Source: Mycetocola spongiae | Lineage (GTDB): Bacteria; Actinomycetota; Actinomycetes; Actinomycetales; Microbacteriaceae | Reading direction: 5' to 3' | Assembly (NCBI RefSeq): GCF_020424085.1 | Contig: NZ_CP080203.1 | Span: 434,001-498,000, forward strand | DNA: 64,000 nucleotides | In this document: positions 20,381-31,391 of the stretch, piece by piece | Layout: each line of letters begins with the position of its first letter | Position numbering within the stretch: position 1 is the stretch's first letter | Program-made: the position numbers and the translations under genes | Notes under the pieces: model-generated | Database searches by the model: none | Told to the model about the DNA's origin: nothing | What the model saw: only the letters and a program-made list of their open reading frames with translations

Positions 20381-21577
20381 CTACTTCTTTCCGTTCCAGT
20401 TGGGGTTCTCCCAGATGATGGTGCCGCCCTGGCCCAGGCCCACGCACATGGCCGTGAGGCCAAAGCGCACGCCGGGGTTCTCGGCGAACTGTGCGGCCAG
20501 CTGGATCATGAGCCGCACGCCGGAGGCCGCGAGGGGGTGGCCAAACGCGATGGCGCCGCCCCAGGGGTTGACCCGCGGGTCGTCGTCCTCGATGCCAAAG
20601 TGGTCCTGGAAGCTGAGCACCTGCACCGCGAAGGCCTCGTTGAGCTCAAAAAGCCCAATATCGTGAATGGTCAGGCCGGCCTTGCGCAGCGCCTTCTCGG
20701 TGGACGGGATGGGCCCCAGGCCCATTACCTCGGGCTCCACGCCGGCATAGGCAAAGCTCACCATGCGCATCTTGGGGCTCAGGCCCAGCTCGGATACCGC
20801 ATCGGAGCCCGCGAGCAGGCTGATCGTGGCGCCATCGGTGAGCGGCGAGGCATTACCCGCGGTGACCCGGCCGTGCGGACGGAACGGGGTCTTTAGGGTG
20901 GCAAGGCCCTCCATGGTGGTCTCGGGGCGCAGGCCCTGATCGGTATCGGCCAGGCCCCAGCCCTCCTCGCTGCGCAGCGCCACGGGGATCAGGTCGGGCT
21001 GAATCTTGCCCGCGGCATAGGCCGCTGCCACCTTCTGCTGGCTGCGCATACCAAAGCGATCGGCGCGCTCCTTGGTGAGGGCGGGGAAGCGGTCGTGCAG
21101 GTTTTCCGCGGTGATGCCCATGTTTAGGGCCTCGGGGTCCACCAGGCGCTCGGCGAGGAAACGCGGATTGGGATCGGCACCCTCGCCCATCGGGTGGTGG
21201 CCCATGTGCTCCACGCCGCCGGCCAGCGCAAGATCATAGGCGCCAAAGGCCACGCCCGAGCCGATGGTGCTCACGGCGGTCATGGCGCCGGCACACATGC
21301 GTTCGATGGCAAAGCCCGGAACGGTGGTGGGCAGGCCCGCGAGGAGCGCGGCGGTGCGGCCCAGGGTGAGCCCCTGATCGCCCTGCTGGGTGGTCGCGGC
21401 AATCGCCACCTCATCGATGCGATCGCCGGGGACGCGCGGATTTCTCTCCAGCAGCCCCCTCATCGCCTTGACTACGAGGTCGTCTGCTCGGGTGTTCCAG
21501 TACATGCCTTTTTCGCCGGCACGACCGAACGGGGTACGGGTTCCGTCGACGAAAAACACGTCTTTTTGCGTGGCCAC
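20381..21577 (-). CDS. fadA: Acetyl-CoA C-acyltransferase (thiolase)
   Basis: The 398-residue thiolase cleaves 3-ketoacyl-CoA with CoA as the last step of beta-oxidation. The nucleophilic cysteine is in ERMCAGAMTA, the histidine in GGAIAFGHPLAASG, and the second cysteine in AMCVGLGQGG. GTG 21577 is preferred over the longer 21598 start because AAGGAGGC sits just upstream of it. It is the first gene of the fadA-fadB operon. Confidence 0.94.
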   Translation of the reverse strand: MATQKDVFFVDGTRTPFGRAGEKGMYWNTRADDLVVKAMRGLLERNPRVPGDRIDEVAIAATTQQGDQGLTLGRTAALLAGLPTTVPGFAIERMCAGAMTAVSTIGSGVAFGAYDLALAGGVEHMGHHPMGEGADPNPRFLAERLVDPEALNMGITAENLHDRFPALTKERADRFGMRSQQKVAAAYAAGKIQPDLIPVALRSEEGWGLADTDQGLRPETTMEGLATLKTPFRPHGRVTAGNASPLTDGATISLLAGSDAVSELGLSPKMRMVSFAYAGVEPEVMGLGPIPSTEKALRKAGLTIHDIGLFELNEAFAVQVLSFQDHFGIEDDDPRVNPWGGAIAFGHPLAASGVRLMIQLAAQFAENPGVRFGLTAMCVGLGQGGTIIWENPNWNGKK

Positions 21578-21650
21578 TCTGCCTCCTTGAGAGATCAATT
21601 AATTCGATACTACGGATCGAATCGGACCCCCGGGCGAGAATTGCCGGTTC

Positions 21651-22853
21651 CTACGAAGCCGCGGCGCTGTCCTCGATCTCGATTTGGGGTGCTTCTACAA
21701 AGGCCTGAGAGATTACCTGTGCAATAGCTTTAATCTGCCACGGCCGCGCGCCGTATTCGGCGAGGGCCTCGGCGATGCCCTCGGCCCCGGGCTCGGCCGG
21801 GGGATTCCAGGCGAGACGGCGCAGGGTCTCCGGCGTGAGCAGGTTTTCCACGGGCATCTTCAGCTCCTCGGCGAGGGCGATCATGCGCGGGCGCACCACC
21901 TTCAGCCGGTGATCGGCCTCGGGGTTTTTATCGATCCAGGCGCGGATGGGAGGCAGGGAATCGGTGCGCAGGCGCAGGGGAGGCAGCTCGGTCTCGGCCT
22001 GTCCGCGCTCGATCGCGGCCCACCAGGTATTCAGCTCGGAGCGGCTCGCGCGGCCCGTGAAGGCGCGCAGCGAGGCCAGCTGGGAGCGGGTACGCGGATT
22101 GGCCTTAATGGCGGCCTGGAGCGAGGCATCGGGAACCAGCCTGCCCGGGGCGATATCCCGCTTGCGGGCGAGGGTATCGCGCGCGGTCCACAGCTCGCGG
22201 GCCACGGCCAAAACCTGCCGGTTGCGCCCGGAGGGTGTTCCGGCCAGCTTGCGCCACGGGTCCACCTTGGGGCCGGCGGGGGCGCGGTGCAGCTCGGCAT
22301 CAAATTCCTGCCGGGCGATCTCGGTCTTCTCCTCGCTGTCGAGGAGGGCGGCCACCTCATCGCGCAGATCCACCAACAGCTCCACGTCCAGGGCGGCATA
22401 TTCCAGCCAGGACTGGGGGAGGGGGCGCGTGGACCAGTCGGCCGCGGAGTGTTCCTTGGCCAGGTGAATGCCGAGGAACTGCTCAACCACGGCGCCCAGA
22501 CCCACGCGCGGCAGGCCCAGCAGGCGCGCGGCCAGCTCGGTATCAAAGATTCGGAGGGGGTCCATGCCCACCTCGCGCAGGCACGCGAGGTCCTGGCTGG
22601 CGGCGTGCAGGATCCACTCCTCGGAGGCGATCGCGGCACCGAGGTCGTGCATCGGGCCGATCTCGATCGGATCAAAGAGGAACATGCCGGCCTCGCGACG
22701 GAATACCTGGATCAGGTAGGCGCGCTGCGAATAGCGATAGCCCGAGGCGCGCTCGGCATCCACCGCGATGGGGCCCACTCCGCCGATGATCGCGTCGATC
22801 GACGCCCGGTATTCCTTCTCGGTCGTGATGACGTGGCGATCAGCCACGGGCAC
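21651..22853 (-). CDS. rnd: Ribonuclease D (DEDDy 3'-5' exonuclease with HRDC domain)
   Basis: The 400-residue exoribonuclease is likely to trim tRNA and other RNA 3' ends. The exonuclease motifs are visible as PIAVDAERASGYRY, HAASQDL and the tyrosine-type YAALDVELLVDL. An HRDC domain (ARELWTARDTLARKRDI) follows at about 215-290. GTG 22853 overlaps the end of DUF3000 by 14 bp; a second GTG at 22847 has better spacing from GGAGAAG and may be the real start. The DUF3000-rnd pairing is conserved in actinobacteria. Confidence 0.92.
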   Translation of the reverse strand: MPVADRHVITTEKEYRASIDAIIGGVGPIAVDAERASGYRYSQRAYLIQVFRREAGMFLFDPIEIGPMHDLGAAIASEEWILHAASQDLACLREVGMDPLRIFDTELAARLLGLPRVGLGAVVEQFLGIHLAKEHSAADWSTRPLPQSWLEYAALDVELLVDLRDEVAALLDSEEKTEIARQEFDAELHRAPAGPKVDPWRKLAGTPSGRNRQVLAVARELWTARDTLARKRDIAPGRLVPDASLQAAIKANPRTRSQLASLRAFTGRASRSELNTWWAAIERGQAETELPPLRLRTDSLPPIRAWIDKNPEADHRLKVVRPRMIALAEELKMPVENLLTPETLRRLAWNPPAEPGAEGIAEALAEYGARPWQIKAIAQVISQAFVEAPQIEIEDSAAAS

Positions 22854-23436
22854 TTCTCCGGCTGTTGATCATGGTGACCCCTTCTTCGGTCGGGGGGAGG
22901 CCCGCCAACATGCACAGTAGTTCGCCCCAGCCCTCGACGTGGGCGTCGAGGCGGGATTCGTGTGGCGACCAGGACGCGCGAAGCTCCAGTTGAGATCCAT
23001 CGCCCTGGGCGGCAAGCTCCCCAAATCCTGTAGAAATAACCTTAGTGGCGGTACCGCTCGCCGCGCCAAATTTCGCATCACGACCGTTCAGTGCATCGAT
23101 GAGCCAGGACCAGGCCACCGAGGCCACAAACGGGTCCACACCCATCTCCTGCTCGATCGGCGCCTGCACAAAGCAGATCACTCGGAATGCGCTGCCCCAG
23201 GCCTCGGGCTCGGCGGGGTCATAGAGGAGAACAAAGCGGCCCTGCCCGTGCTCGGAACCATCGGGGCGGGTGGCGCCAAGCACCTCGGCGGCCAGCGCGA
23301 AGGAATAGGGGGCTAGGTTCTCCGGGGCCGGAATTTCCTGCACCACGAGTTCCGGTCGTATCTCAACGCTGCGGATGGACCGAAGGGCATCCTGAAAGAT
23401 GCCGGGGATATCCGGATCCGCTACTGACTCACTCAC
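22840..23436 (-). CDS. DUF3000 family protein
   Basis: The 198-residue cytoplasmic protein contains the family-typical PEAWGSAFRVICFVQAPIE and ends with the segment upstream of rnd. Function is unknown, but adjacency to rnd is widely conserved. Starts with GTG 23436 and overlaps rnd by 14 bp, implying coupled translation. Only 25 bp separates it from the divergent hydrolase start. Confidence 0.9.
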   Translation of the reverse strand: MSESVADPDIPGIFQDALRSIRSVEIRPELVVQEIPAPENLAPYSFALAAEVLGATRPDGSEHGQGRFVLLYDPAEPEAWGSAFRVICFVQAPIEQEMGVDPFVASVAWSWLIDALNGRDAKFGAASGTATKVISTGFGELAAQGDGSQLELRASWSPHESRLDAHVEGWGELLCMLAGLPPTEEGVTMINSRRSARG

Positions 23437-23461
23437 GATTGCAGACTAGAGTTACTTGCCA

Positions 23462-24670
23462 ATGAAACCTTTACGGCGCGCCGACCGGAGCCTATTCGGT
23501 ACCCTGATCATTTCCACCGGCCTCATCGCCGGTGCCACCGTGCTGGCCGCGGGTTCCGTGGCCTCGGTCATGGCCCGCATGGTGGTCACGCCCCCGCGGC
23601 GCCGCGCGGCCGATGTTCACGTGCTGGGGGTGGACGAACCCGGCGGTCGCATAATGCTTGCCGCCACGGCGGATACCGCGGTCCCCGGGCGCTATGGCCT
23701 GTGGTTTGGCAAGCCCGAACGCTACCTCCAGCTGGGCGATGTTCTGCGCGCGGATGATCGGGTGGTTGAGCGCGAGCTGCCCGCCCAGGATCTGCGCGGC
23801 GTGGTGGGCCACGGCATCGGCACCTTTAGCGGCTGGGTATATACCGCGCCCGAGGATACCGGCGTGCCCGCGGAGGCGGTGCTTATCTCCACCCCGGGTG
23901 GCCTGGCCCCGGCCTGGGAGTTTCCGCCGCCCGCGGGCGCATCCGATGGCCGCTGGGCCGTGGTGGTGCACGGGCGGGGAACCACCCGCTCCGAGGGGCT
24001 GCGCGCGGTCCCCACGCTGCATGCCGCGGGATATCGGGTCCTGCTTGTGTCCTATCGCAACGACGGCGAGGGCCCGCTCGGCGAGGGTGGCCTCTACGGG
24101 CTGGGCCTGACGGAATGGTGCGATGTGGAGGCAGCTCTTGATTATGCTGCTGCGCGCGGGGCGCGCAGCATCACGCTGATGGGCTGGTCGATGGGCGGGG
24201 CGATCGCGCTGCAAACCACGCTGGAGAGCGCCCACCGCGGGCTGATCGACGGCCTGATCCTGGAATCCCCGGTGATCGATTGGCGGCGCGTACTCGACTA
24301 TCAGGGCGGCGAGCGGGGCCTGCCGCGCTCGGTGCGCCGCCTCGCCACGGAGCTGCTCGGGGCCCGCTGGGCCCGGCCCCTCACGGGCCTGGAAAAACCG
24401 CTTGACCTCAACCGGCTGGATCTCGTGAGCCGCGCCGCGGAGCTCTCCGTACCCACGCTGGTGCTGCACAGCGACGACGACGGCTTTGTGCCCTCCAATG
24501 GATCCCGCGCCCTCGCCGAGGCCCGTCCGGACCTCGTGCGCCTGGAGGTTTATACCGTGGCGCGGCATACCAAGCTCTGGAATTATGACCGCGAGCGCTG
24601 GGAGCGTTCCATCGCCGCGTTTGTGGATGCCCTGCCCGGCGGCCGGGGCGCGGCCGATGAGCGCGAGTAA
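23462..24670 (+). CDS. Membrane-anchored alpha/beta hydrolase
   Basis: The 402-residue protein has one N-terminal transmembrane helix (about 12-40) and a C-terminal alpha/beta hydrolase domain with the nucleophile elbow GWSMGG (S243), an oxyanion region VVVHGRGTTRSEG, and a late Asp/His pair around HSDDDGFVP and VARHTKLW. The catalytic domain probably faces outward. ATG 23462 is preferred over the earlier TTG; TAGAGT about 9 bp upstream suggests a leaderless or near-leaderless transcript. Substrate unknown. The end overlaps the IclR gene by 14 bp. Confidence 0.82.
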   Translation: MKPLRRADRSLFGTLIISTGLIAGATVLAAGSVASVMARMVVTPPRRRAADVHVLGVDEPGGRIMLAATADTAVPGRYGLWFGKPERYLQLGDVLRADDRVVERELPAQDLRGVVGHGIGTFSGWVYTAPEDTGVPAEAVLISTPGGLAPAWEFPPPAGASDGRWAVVVHGRGTTRSEGLRAVPTLHAAGYRVLLVSYRNDGEGPLGEGGLYGLGLTEWCDVEAALDYAAARGARSITLMGWSMGGAIALQTTLESAHRGLIDGLILESPVIDWRRVLDYQGGERGLPRSVRRLATELLGARWARPLTGLEKPLDLNRLDLVSRAAELSVPTLVLHSDDDGFVPSNGSRALAEARPDLVRLEVYTVARHTKLWNYDRERWERSIAAFVDALPGGRGAADERE

Positions 24671-25442
24671 GGTTCCGGCCCTGGACCAGGGCCTGCGGCT
24701 GCTGCGGCTGCTCGCGAGTTCCCGCGGCCCGCTGCCCGCGGGCTCCCTCGCGACCAGCCTCGGGTTGGCCCGCTCCACCACCTATCAGCTCCTGCGGGTC
24801 ATGATCGAACACGGCTATGTGGTGCACCTGGTGGAGGCGCGGCGCTATGGCCTGGGGCCCACCGCCTTTGAACTCTCCGGGGGCTTCACCCGGCAGCAGC
24901 CGCTGAGCCTGATTGGTAAACCGATCCTCGCCGATCTGGTGGACCGCATCGGCGAGAGCGGCCATCTGGCGGTATCCCACGGCAGCGATGTGCTGTATAT
25001 CGCGGAGGAGCGCGCCCGGCGTCGCACCCCGCTGGTGACCGGGGTGGGGGTGCGCCTGCCCGCGCACCTGACCGCAACCGGCCGGGCGATCCTCGCGGCG
25101 ATGCCGCGCGCGCAGGTGGACGCGCTTTTTCCGGGGGCCACGGCCTTTGTGGATCGCACGGGCCTGGGCCCGCAAAACCGGCGCGAATTGCGCCGCCTGC
25201 TCGCCGATACCGCCGAGCGCGGCTATGCGGTGGAGGACGGCGAGGTGACCGCGGGGCTGCGCTCCGTGGCGGTCCCGATCACCGACCATAACGGCTGGCC
25301 CGTGGCGGGGCTCGGGTTGACCTTTGCCGCGGAGGAATCGCGCGATGCCGAATTGGTGGCCGAGCTGATGGCGGGCGCCGAGCGGCTGAGCCGCAGCCTG
25401 CACGGCCGCGGCTCGGCGGTCAGGGCGGCGATCGGGGGCTGA
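24657..25442 (+). CDS. IclR-family transcriptional regulator
   Basis: The 261-residue protein has an N-terminal winged helix (LDQGLRLLRLLASS ... SLATSLGLARSTTYQLLRVM) and a C-terminal effector-binding domain with the IclR signature GRAILAAMP. It overlaps the hydrolase gene but stands next to the histidine utilisation cluster, and a palindrome occurs in the hutG-hutH promoter region, so it is probably the local hut regulator (inference). The effector would be histidine or urocanate. Confidence 0.88.
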   Translation: MSASKVPALDQGLRLLRLLASSRGPLPAGSLATSLGLARSTTYQLLRVMIEHGYVVHLVEARRYGLGPTAFELSGGFTRQQPLSLIGKPILADLVDRIGESGHLAVSHGSDVLYIAEERARRRTPLVTGVGVRLPAHLTATGRAILAAMPRAQVDALFPGATAFVDRTGLGPQNRRELRRLLADTAERGYAVEDGEVTAGLRSVAVPITDHNGWPVAGLGLTFAAEESRDAELVAELMAGAERLSRSLHGRGSAVRAAIGG

Positions 25443-25443
25443 G

Positions 25444-26367
25444 TTAGCGCCCGGTCGCGGCCGCGAGCGCCTCCAAGACACACAGCGCGACGAGGCGCAC
25501 GGTGCGGCCGTCCTCGGTATCGGTGGTGGCATCCACCTCCACCAGGTCCAGGGAGTGCACGCGCGGATCGGCCCCGGCGGCGCGCGCGGCCGCGCGCAGC
25601 TCCTGGGCGGAGATGCCGCCCGGGGTCGAGGCGGGACAGCCCGGCGCGACCGCGCGATCACATACGTCCACGTCCAGGTCCACATGGATCGGGCCGCCCG
25701 CCGCACCGGCGATGGCGAGGGCCCGGGACATCGCCTCGGCCATCGGCAGCTGCTCAAGCGCGACGCGCGTGATCACGGTGATCCCGAGGTCGCGTGCCCG
25801 CTCGCTATAGGCGCGGGAATTGGCAAAATCGGAGATGCCGATCTGCACGATGCGGCGCGGATCCAGCCCGGCCTCGATTAGCTCGCGCACGGGGGAGCCG
25901 TTGCTCACCCCATCGCGCAGATCGTGATGGGCGTCGAGGGTGATCAGTCCGGCGGTGCCGATTCGCTCGCCCCAGACGCCGCGCGCCACCGGCAGGGTGG
26001 CGGAGTTATCCCCGCCCAGCGCGATCAGCAGTCCGGCCCGGGGGGCCAGCTGTGCGGCCCGCTCGCGCGTGCGCTCGGAGCCGGCCGGGCCCTCGGGATC
26101 ACTCACGTCTCCCGCGTCGATAATGGGCCACTCGGCGAGGTCCACGGGCGCTGTGAGCCCCGGGGTTCCCGCGCGATAGGTGCTATAGCGGTTGAGGGCG
26201 GCGCGCACGGCGGCGGGGGTGGCATCCGCCCCGCTCGGGGAGAGTGAGCCGCGGTGTACGGGCACCCCCAGGAGGGCGGCGAGCGCGGGGCCCGGGGTGG
26301 CCGCGGTGGCGGGCCAGGAGCCGGCGCGGGGCCAGAGCGGATCGTGGGCGAGAGCGGTGGTGGTCAT
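25444..26367 (-). CDS. hutG: Formimidoylglutamase
   Basis: The 307-residue arginase-family enzyme hydrolyses N-formimidoyl-L-glutamate to glutamate and formamide, the last histidine degradation step. The dimanganese site shows LDAHHDLRD and HVDLDVDVCD; the first motif reads GGDNSAT, with Asn in place of the usual His. I assign it as HutG rather than agmatinase because it sits inside a complete hut cluster. ATG 26367 is the natural start. It is divergent from hutH and convergent with the IclR gene. Confidence 0.88.
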   Translation of the reverse strand: MTTTALAHDPLWPRAGSWPATAATPGPALAALLGVPVHRGSLSPSGADATPAAVRAALNRYSTYRAGTPGLTAPVDLAEWPIIDAGDVSDPEGPAGSERTRERAAQLAPRAGLLIALGGDNSATLPVARGVWGERIGTAGLITLDAHHDLRDGVSNGSPVRELIEAGLDPRRIVQIGISDFANSRAYSERARDLGITVITRVALEQLPMAEAMSRALAIAGAAGGPIHVDLDVDVCDRAVAPGCPASTPGGISAQELRAAARAAGADPRVHSLDLVEVDATTDTEDGRTVRLVALCVLEALAAATGR

Positions 26368-26410
26368 GGCTGTGAGCGTAGCAATGCGCCGCGCGCGGCA
26401 ACCCACCTCG

Positions 26411-26428
26411 TGTCCGGTACCCCGGACA
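26411..26428. promoter_or_regulatory. Palindrome in the hutG-hutH divergent promoter region
   Basis: The sequence TGTCCGG-TACC-CCGGACA has perfect 7-bp arms. It lies 44 bp from the hutG start and 55 bp from the hutH start, in position to control both. The neighbouring IclR protein is the likely binder (inference). Confidence 0.55.
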
Positions 26429-26482
26429 GTACCGTGGGGGAACGGCTGGTTTGCCCCCCAAAAGTGGTGTTGATTGGGACTC

Positions 26483-28021
26483 ATGACCACCACCACAGTT
26501 CTGATCGGCACCGGCGCCGTCAGCATCGACGATGTTGTCGCCGTCGCCCGCCGCAATGCCCCCGTCACCCTCGACCCCGCCGCTCTGGAGGCCATCGCCG
26601 CCTCCCGCGCCCTGATCGACGGCCTCGCCTCCGACCCCGAGCCGCACTACGGCATCTCCACCGGATTTGGGGCCCTGGCCAATACCTTCATCCCCGCCGA
26701 CCGCCGCGCCCAGCTCCAGCTGAGCCTGGTGCGCTCGCATGCAGCCGGCAGCGGCCCCGAGGTGGAGCGCGAGGTGATCCGCGCGCTGATGCTACTGCGC
26801 CTGTCCACCCTCGCCACCGGCCGCACCGGTGTGCGCCCCGCCACGGCCCAGGCCTATGCCGACCTCCTCAACGCCGGCATCACCCCGGTGGTGCGCGAAT
26901 ACGGTTCGCTCGGGTGCTCGGGCGACCTGGCCCCGCTCGCCCATGTGGCGCTCGCCGCGCTCGGCGAGGGCGAGGTGCGGGACGCCACCGGCACCCTCAT
27001 GGATGCCTCCGCCGCGCTGTCCGCGGCCGGTCTTCGCCCGATCGTGCTCGCCGAGAAGGAGGGGCTAGCGCTGATCAACGGCACCGATGGAATGCTCGGG
27101 ATGCTGGCCCTGGCCCTGGATGACCTATCGCTGCTGATCACCAGCGCGGATATCTCCGCGGCCCTGAGCATCGAGGCGCTGCTGGGCACCGATCGGGTCT
27201 TCGCCGAGGACCTGCAGCGCCTGCGCCCCCAGCACGGGCAGGCGCTCTCAGCCCGGAACCTGCGCGCGGTCCTGGCCGGTTCCGGCATCGTCGCGAGCCA
27301 CGCGGGCCCCGGCTGCACCCGGGTCCAGGACGCCTATTCGCTGCGCTGCTCACCCCAGGTCCACGGCGCCGCCCGCGATACCGCCGATCATGCCCGCCTC
27401 GTGGCCGAGCGCGAACTCGCCTCGGCCGTGGATAACCCGGTACTCACCCCGGATGGTCGCATCGAATCCAATGGCAATTTCCACGGCGCCCCCGTGGCCT
27501 ATGTGCTGGACTTCCTGGCCATCGCGGTGGCCGACCTGGCAAGCATCTCCGAGCGCCGCCTCGACCGCATGCTGGATACCCACCGCAGCGCGGGCCTGCC
27601 GCCCTTCCTCGCCCATGAGGTGGGGGTGGACTCGGGACTGATGATCGCGCAGTACACCGCCGCGGGTATCGTCTCCGAGCTGAAGCGCCTGGCAAGCCCC
27701 GCCTCGGTGGACTCGATCCCGTCCTCCGCGATGCAGGAGGACCACGTCTCGATGGGCTGGGCCGCGGGCCGCAAGCTGCGCCGCGCGCTTGACGGGCTCA
27801 CCCGGGTCATCGCCATCGAGGTCATGACCGGCACCCGCGCGCTGGACCTGCGTGCACCGCTGCTGCCCGCCCCGGCCACCGCCGCGGTGCTTGAACGGGT
27901 CCGCCGGGTTGTTCCCGGCCCCGGAAACGACCGCTATCTGGCCCCCGAGATCGAAGCGGTGGTGCACCTGGTTGCCACCGGCGAGATCGCGCGTGCCGCG
28001 GCCCTGACCCCCCTGAACTAG
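26483..28021 (+). CDS. hutH: Histidine ammonia-lyase
   Basis: The 512-residue enzyme converts L-histidine to trans-urocanate and ammonia, the first step of histidine catabolism. The self-made MIO electrophile forms from C145-S146-G147 in GSLGCSGDLAPLAH; Cys replaces the common Ala, as in known Streptomyces enzymes. The substrate loop tyrosine is in HYGISTGFG (Y56). ATG 26483 is preferred over the TTG nine bases earlier. hutU follows after 25 bp. Confidence 0.96.
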   Translation: MTTTTVLIGTGAVSIDDVVAVARRNAPVTLDPAALEAIAASRALIDGLASDPEPHYGISTGFGALANTFIPADRRAQLQLSLVRSHAAGSGPEVEREVIRALMLLRLSTLATGRTGVRPATAQAYADLLNAGITPVVREYGSLGCSGDLAPLAHVALAALGEGEVRDATGTLMDASAALSAAGLRPIVLAEKEGLALINGTDGMLGMLALALDDLSLLITSADISAALSIEALLGTDRVFAEDLQRLRPQHGQALSARNLRAVLAGSGIVASHAGPGCTRVQDAYSLRCSPQVHGAARDTADHARLVAERELASAVDNPVLTPDGRIESNGNFHGAPVAYVLDFLAIAVADLASISERRLDRMLDTHRSAGLPPFLAHEVGVDSGLMIAQYTAAGIVSELKRLASPASVDSIPSSAMQEDHVSMGWAAGRKLRRALDGLTRVIAIEVMTGTRALDLRAPLLPAPATAAVLERVRRVVPGPGNDRYLAPEIEAVVHLVATGEIARAAALTPLN

Positions 28022-28046
28022 CCATCCACTCACCGAGGAGTAACCG

Positions 28047-29708
<1,662 letters not shown>

Positions 29709-29724
29709 CCACACCACCCCCGCT

Positions 29725-29802
29725 CACCCGGTAGGGTCTTTTCCGGGGAAACCTCGCGCCGCGCGCCGGTTCCCCGGAAGACCTCAGCGACCCTGCCGGG
29801 TG
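29725..29802 (+). promoter_or_regulatory. Nested inverted repeat between hutU and the permease gene
   Basis: Outer arms 29725-29738 and 29789-29802 pair at 13 of 14 positions; inner arms 29741-29750 and 29770-29779 pair perfectly; the loop is CG-rich. As RNA it would fold into one long hairpin. No T-run follows, so it may act as an mRNA processing, stability or attenuation element that sets permease and hutI levels below hutH/hutU. Confidence 0.55.
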
Positions 29803-29848
29803 GGCGCCCTCGTGCCAGATCTGCAGTGCGACAAAGGAGACGCCACCC

Positions 29849-31360
29849 ATGGATTCAACACGTAATACACCCGCCCCGGCCCCCACCGAGCAGCGCCTCG
29901 CGCGCGGACTCACGGGCCGCCATATTCGTTTTATCGCCCTCGGTTCCGCGATTGGAACCGGGCTATTTTATGGGTCCGCCTCCGCGATTCAGACCGCGGG
30001 ACCCTCCGTATTGCTGGCCTATCTGATCGGCGGCGCCGCGGTATATATGGTCATGCGCGCCCTCGGAGAGATGGCCGTGCGCCACCCCGTGAGCGGCTCC
30101 TTCAGCCAGTATGCGGCCCGCTATCTGGGGCCCTGGGCGGGTTTTGTCACCGGCTGGTCCTATACGTTTGAGATGATCATCGTGGCGCTCGCCGATGTCA
30201 CCGCAATCGCCGTATATATGGGCTTTTGGTTTCCCGATGTGGACCGCTGGATCTGGATCATCGCCGCAATCTTTTTTATTGGCGCGATTAACATGCTGAA
30301 GGTGCGGGTATTTGGGGAGCTGGAATACTGGTTCTCCATCATCAAGGTGGGCGCGATCATCGCGATGATCATCGGCGGAATCGCCATCATTGTTTTTGGC
30401 CTGAATAATCAGAGCCCCGATGCCTCGGGCATTCATAACCTGTTTAACCCCGAAACCGGCGGCTTTTTTGGCGGCGGCTTTGGCGGGTTCATCGCGTGCT
30501 TCGCGATTGTGATGTTTGCGTTTGGCGGCATCGAGATCATCGGGATCACCGCGGGCGAGGCGGAGGATCCCCGCCGGGTCATCCCGCGGGCCATCAATAT
30601 GGTGCCCACGCGTATCCTGCTGTTTTATGTGCTCACGCTCGGGGTGATCATGAGCATCCAGCCGTGGCAGACCATCTCCGGGGATAAGAGCCCGTTTGTC
30701 TCGATTTTTGATACCCTCGGTATCCCCGCGGCCCCGCATATCCTCAACGCCGTGGTGCTCATGGCGGCACTCTCGGCGATTAACTCCGATATGTTCGGCG
30801 CGGGCCGGATGATGTTTGCGATGAGCGCGCAGGGCCACGCCCCGCGCATCTTTGGCCGCACCACCCGCAATGGCGTGCCGGGCATGACCATCATCGTGAT
30901 GGTGATCGCGCTGCTGCTGGGCGCGGTCCTCAACGCGCTGATTCCCAATGAGATATTCCTGATCATCGCCTCGCTGGCCACGTTTGCCACCGTGCTGGTA
31001 TGGCTCATGATCATGGCCTCGCATATCGCGATGAAGCGGGAGATTAAGCGCGAGGCAAAGCTGCCGAGCGAGTTCCCCGTGCCGTGGTGGCCCGCCGCCT
31101 CGATCATCGCCTTTATCTTCCTGGTGGGAGTGATCGTGGTGCTGGGTATCGTGCCGGGCACCCGGATCGCGCTGATCGCGGGCCTGGTTTGGCTGGCGCT
31201 GCTCCTGCTGAGCTATCGCTTCCTGGTGCACGGGCGCGGCAAGCAGCGCCAGGAGCTGAGCGATGAGACCCGCCCCATCACCCTCCCTCCCGGACGCCGC
31301 CAGCGCGCCGCCGCTGAGCGCGAGGACCCCGCGGGGGATGACCCCGCGGTGCGGCCCTAA
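29849..31360 (+). CDS. APC-family amino acid permease, probable histidine/urocanate importer
   Basis: The 503-residue protein has 12 predicted transmembrane helices and the AAT-type signature [19 protein letters not shown] in helix 1, with [17 protein letters not shown] between helices 6 and 7. The C-terminus is a charged cytoplasmic tail. It resembles HutT/ProY-type proton symporters. Position between hutU and hutI makes histidine or urocanate the likely substrate (inference). AAAGGAG precedes ATG 29849. Confidence 0.88.
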   Translation: MDSTRNTPAPAPTEQRLARGLTGRHIRFIALGSAIGTGLFYGSASAIQTAGPSVLLAYLIGGAAVYMVMRALGEMAVRHPVSGSFSQYAARYLGPWAGFVTGWSYTFEMIIVALADVTAIAVYMGFWFPDVDRWIWIIAAIFFIGAINMLKVRVFGELEYWFSIIKVGAIIAMIIGGIAIIVFGLNNQSPDASGIHNLFNPETGGFFGGGFGGFIACFAIVMFAFGGIEIIGITAGEAEDPRRVIPRAINMVPTRILLFYVLTLGVIMSIQPWQTISGDKSPFVSIFDTLGIPAAPHILNAVVLMAALSAINSDMFGAGRMMFAMSAQGHAPRIFGRTTRNGVPGMTIIVMVIALLLGAVLNALIPNEIFLIIASLATFATVLVWLMIMASHIAMKREIKREAKLPSEFPVPWWPAASIIAFIFLVGVIVVLGIVPGTRIALIAGLVWLALLLLSYRFLVHGRGKQRQELSDETRPITLPPGRRQRAAAEREDPAGDDPAVRP

Positions 31361-31391
31361 TCCCTCCCGAGCTGGTACCGAAAGGAACAGA

